From: Clostridiales bacterium
Lineage (GTDB): Bacteria; Bacillota; Clostridia; Oscillospirales; Acutalibacteraceae
Direction of reading: 5' to 3'
Length of the DNA stretch: 7,542 bases
Assembly: GCA_019416395.1 (NCBI GenBank)
Contig: DXXH01000029.1
Span: forward strand, 1 to 7,542
This document shows positions 6,567-7,542 of the stretch, piece by piece. The position numbers and the translations under genes were made by a program. The notes below the pieces were generated by a model that saw only the letters and a list, made by a program, of their open reading frames with translations, had not been told where the DNA came from and made no database searches. Position 1 is the first letter of the stretch. Every line of letters starts with the position of its first letter.

Positions 6567-7512
6567 ACCAAAGACTTGTGGAGCCGATCTTCCGGGCGGC
6601 CTTGTTGGAAGCCACCACCAGGATCAAGGCGACAATGGCCTGGAAAATGGAGATGGCCGCGCCATAGCTGTAGTTGGCCTCGATCAAGCCACGGCGGTAG
6701 ACGTAGGTGGAGATCACGTCGGCGGTGGAATAGGTGGCGCCGGTATAGAGCAAAATGATCTTCTCATAGCCCACAGTCAGCAGTCTGCCCACCGTGAGGA
6801 GGAACTGAATGGAAATGACGGGGGAGATGCCCGGCAGGCTGATGCTCCACAGCTGACGCCATTTGCTGGCGCCGTCGATGGAAGCAGCTTCATACAGCTG
6901 GGAATCGATGCCGGTAAGAGCGGCCAGGTAGATGATGGAACCCCAGCCGGCCTGCTGCCAGATTTCGGACAGCACATAGATGGGACGGAAGGCGTTGGGA
7001 TTCATCAGCAAGGTGGTTTTCTCACCGCCCAGAGCCACAATGATCTGGTTGACCAAACCGTCGCTGGCCAGAATGTTGGTGATAAAGCCGCACACCACAA
7101 CCGTGGAAAGGAAGTAGGGCAGGTAGGTGACGGACTGGGTAAATTTCTGGAAGTGCTTGTTTTTCACTTCGTTAATGAGCAGTGCCAAGATGATGGGGCA
7201 GGGGAAATAGAAGACCAACATGCACAGGTTCAAAACGATAGTGTTTTTCAAGATGGACCAGAAATAGGGGTCGGAAATAAATTCCGCAAAGTGTTTCAAT
7301 CCTACAAATTCGCTGCCGAAGATTCCTTTAAAAGCGTTGTAGTCCTGGAAAGCGATCCCCAAGTAGAACATTGCACCGTATTTGAAAAGGACGAAATAAA
7401 GAAAGGGCAGCGCAAAGAAGAGGTAAAAGTATCTGCTCTCTTTCATCTTTGCCCACACCGAGTTCTTTTTTACGACAGGGTTTTTGGCGGTATTCGCTTG
7501 TAACATTGACAT
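6565..7512 (-). CDS. Carbohydrate ABC transporter permease 1 (YteP/LplB type, MalF-like)
   Basis: A 315-aa inner-membrane channel subunit, partner of the permease encoded next. The N-terminal segment YFYLFFALPFLYFVLFKYG followed by GIAFQDYNAFKGIFGSEFVG is the signature of the LplB/YteP subgroup, known from importers of plant-polysaccharide oligosaccharides. Six hydrophobic segments are visible. The ATPase-docking EAA loop is at about 201-227 (GIDSQLYEAASIDGASKWRQ). Length is normal and the gene appears complete. I place the start at the ATG at 7512: AAAGGGG (7525-7531) lies 12 bases before it. A TTG at 7521 would extend it by three residues but leaves only three bases to that site; the ATG at 7506 is another option. 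No promoter can be seen because only 30 bases upstream are in the window. It is the first gene of the visible operon, but a regulator or further genes may lie beyond the edge. Confidence 0.92.
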   Translation of the reverse strand: MSMLQANTAKNPVVKKNSVWAKMKESRYFYLFFALPFLYFVLFKYGAMFYLGIAFQDYNAFKGIFGSEFVGLKHFAEFISDPYFWSILKNTIVLNLCMLVFYFPCPIILALLINEVKNKHFQKFTQSVTYLPYFLSTVVVCGFITNILASDGLVNQIIVALGGEKTTLLMNPNAFRPIYVLSEIWQQAGWGSIIYLAALTGIDSQLYEAASIDGASKWRQLWSISLPGISPVISIQFLLTVGRLLTVGYEKIILLYTGATYSTADVISTYVYRRGLIEANYSYGAAISIFQAIVALILVVASNKAARKIGSTSLW

Positions 7513-7542
7513 GGCTGGCAAACGCCCCTTTCGTTCATTATT

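Noticed and set aside
6454..7503. A 349-codon + strand open frame opposite permease 1
   Set aside because: It is antisense to a well-recognised membrane protein with an EAA loop; its translation is hydrophilic, low in recognisable motifs and has no upstream ribosome binding site.

Overview
The window is typical of a Gram-positive gut-type Clostridia genome, probably an Oscillospiraceae-like Firmicute. This is inferred from moderately GC-rich coding sequence, strong AGGAGG-type ribosome binding sites, a lipoprotein solute-binding protein with a Ser/Thr-rich linker, and a YtcQ/YteP/YtcP-type sugar ABC importer. No marker gene fixes the genus.

Layout. On the + strand, bases 2-1213 hold the 3' part of a CPA2-family cation:proton antiporter that begins before the window. 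A 271-base stretch without a gene follows (1214-1484). It holds several small inverted repeats and ends in a perfect 13-bp hairpin that can terminate transcription from both sides. Everything from 1485 to the right edge is a single minus-strand locus converging on the antiporter. In transcription order it is permease 1 (MalF/LplB-like, 7512-6565), permease 2 (MalG/LplC-like, 6548-5673), lipoprotein solute-binding protein (5618-3951), an intrinsic terminator (3936-3905), and a large cytoplasmic glycoside-hydrolase-like protein (3872-1485).

How the genes fit together. The lipoprotein should capture an oligosaccharide outside the membrane and pass it to the two-permease channel. No ATPase is encoded here, as is usual for this importer type, which borrows a shared MsmX-like ATPase. 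The 795-aa protein has no signal peptide. It looks like a GH67/GH20-type N-terminal domain followed by a TIM barrel, so it would process the imported sugar inside the cell. The barrel does not match a characterised CAZy family that I can recognise, and the substrate is unknown. The intrinsic terminator just before this enzyme gene, together with its TTG start codon, suggests it is made at lower levels than the binding protein.

The most interesting item is this enzyme of unassigned family linked to a dedicated importer. The rest is ordinary accessory carbohydrate metabolism plus one housekeeping-type ion transporter. I saw no mobile element, CRISPR array, tRNA or rRNA.
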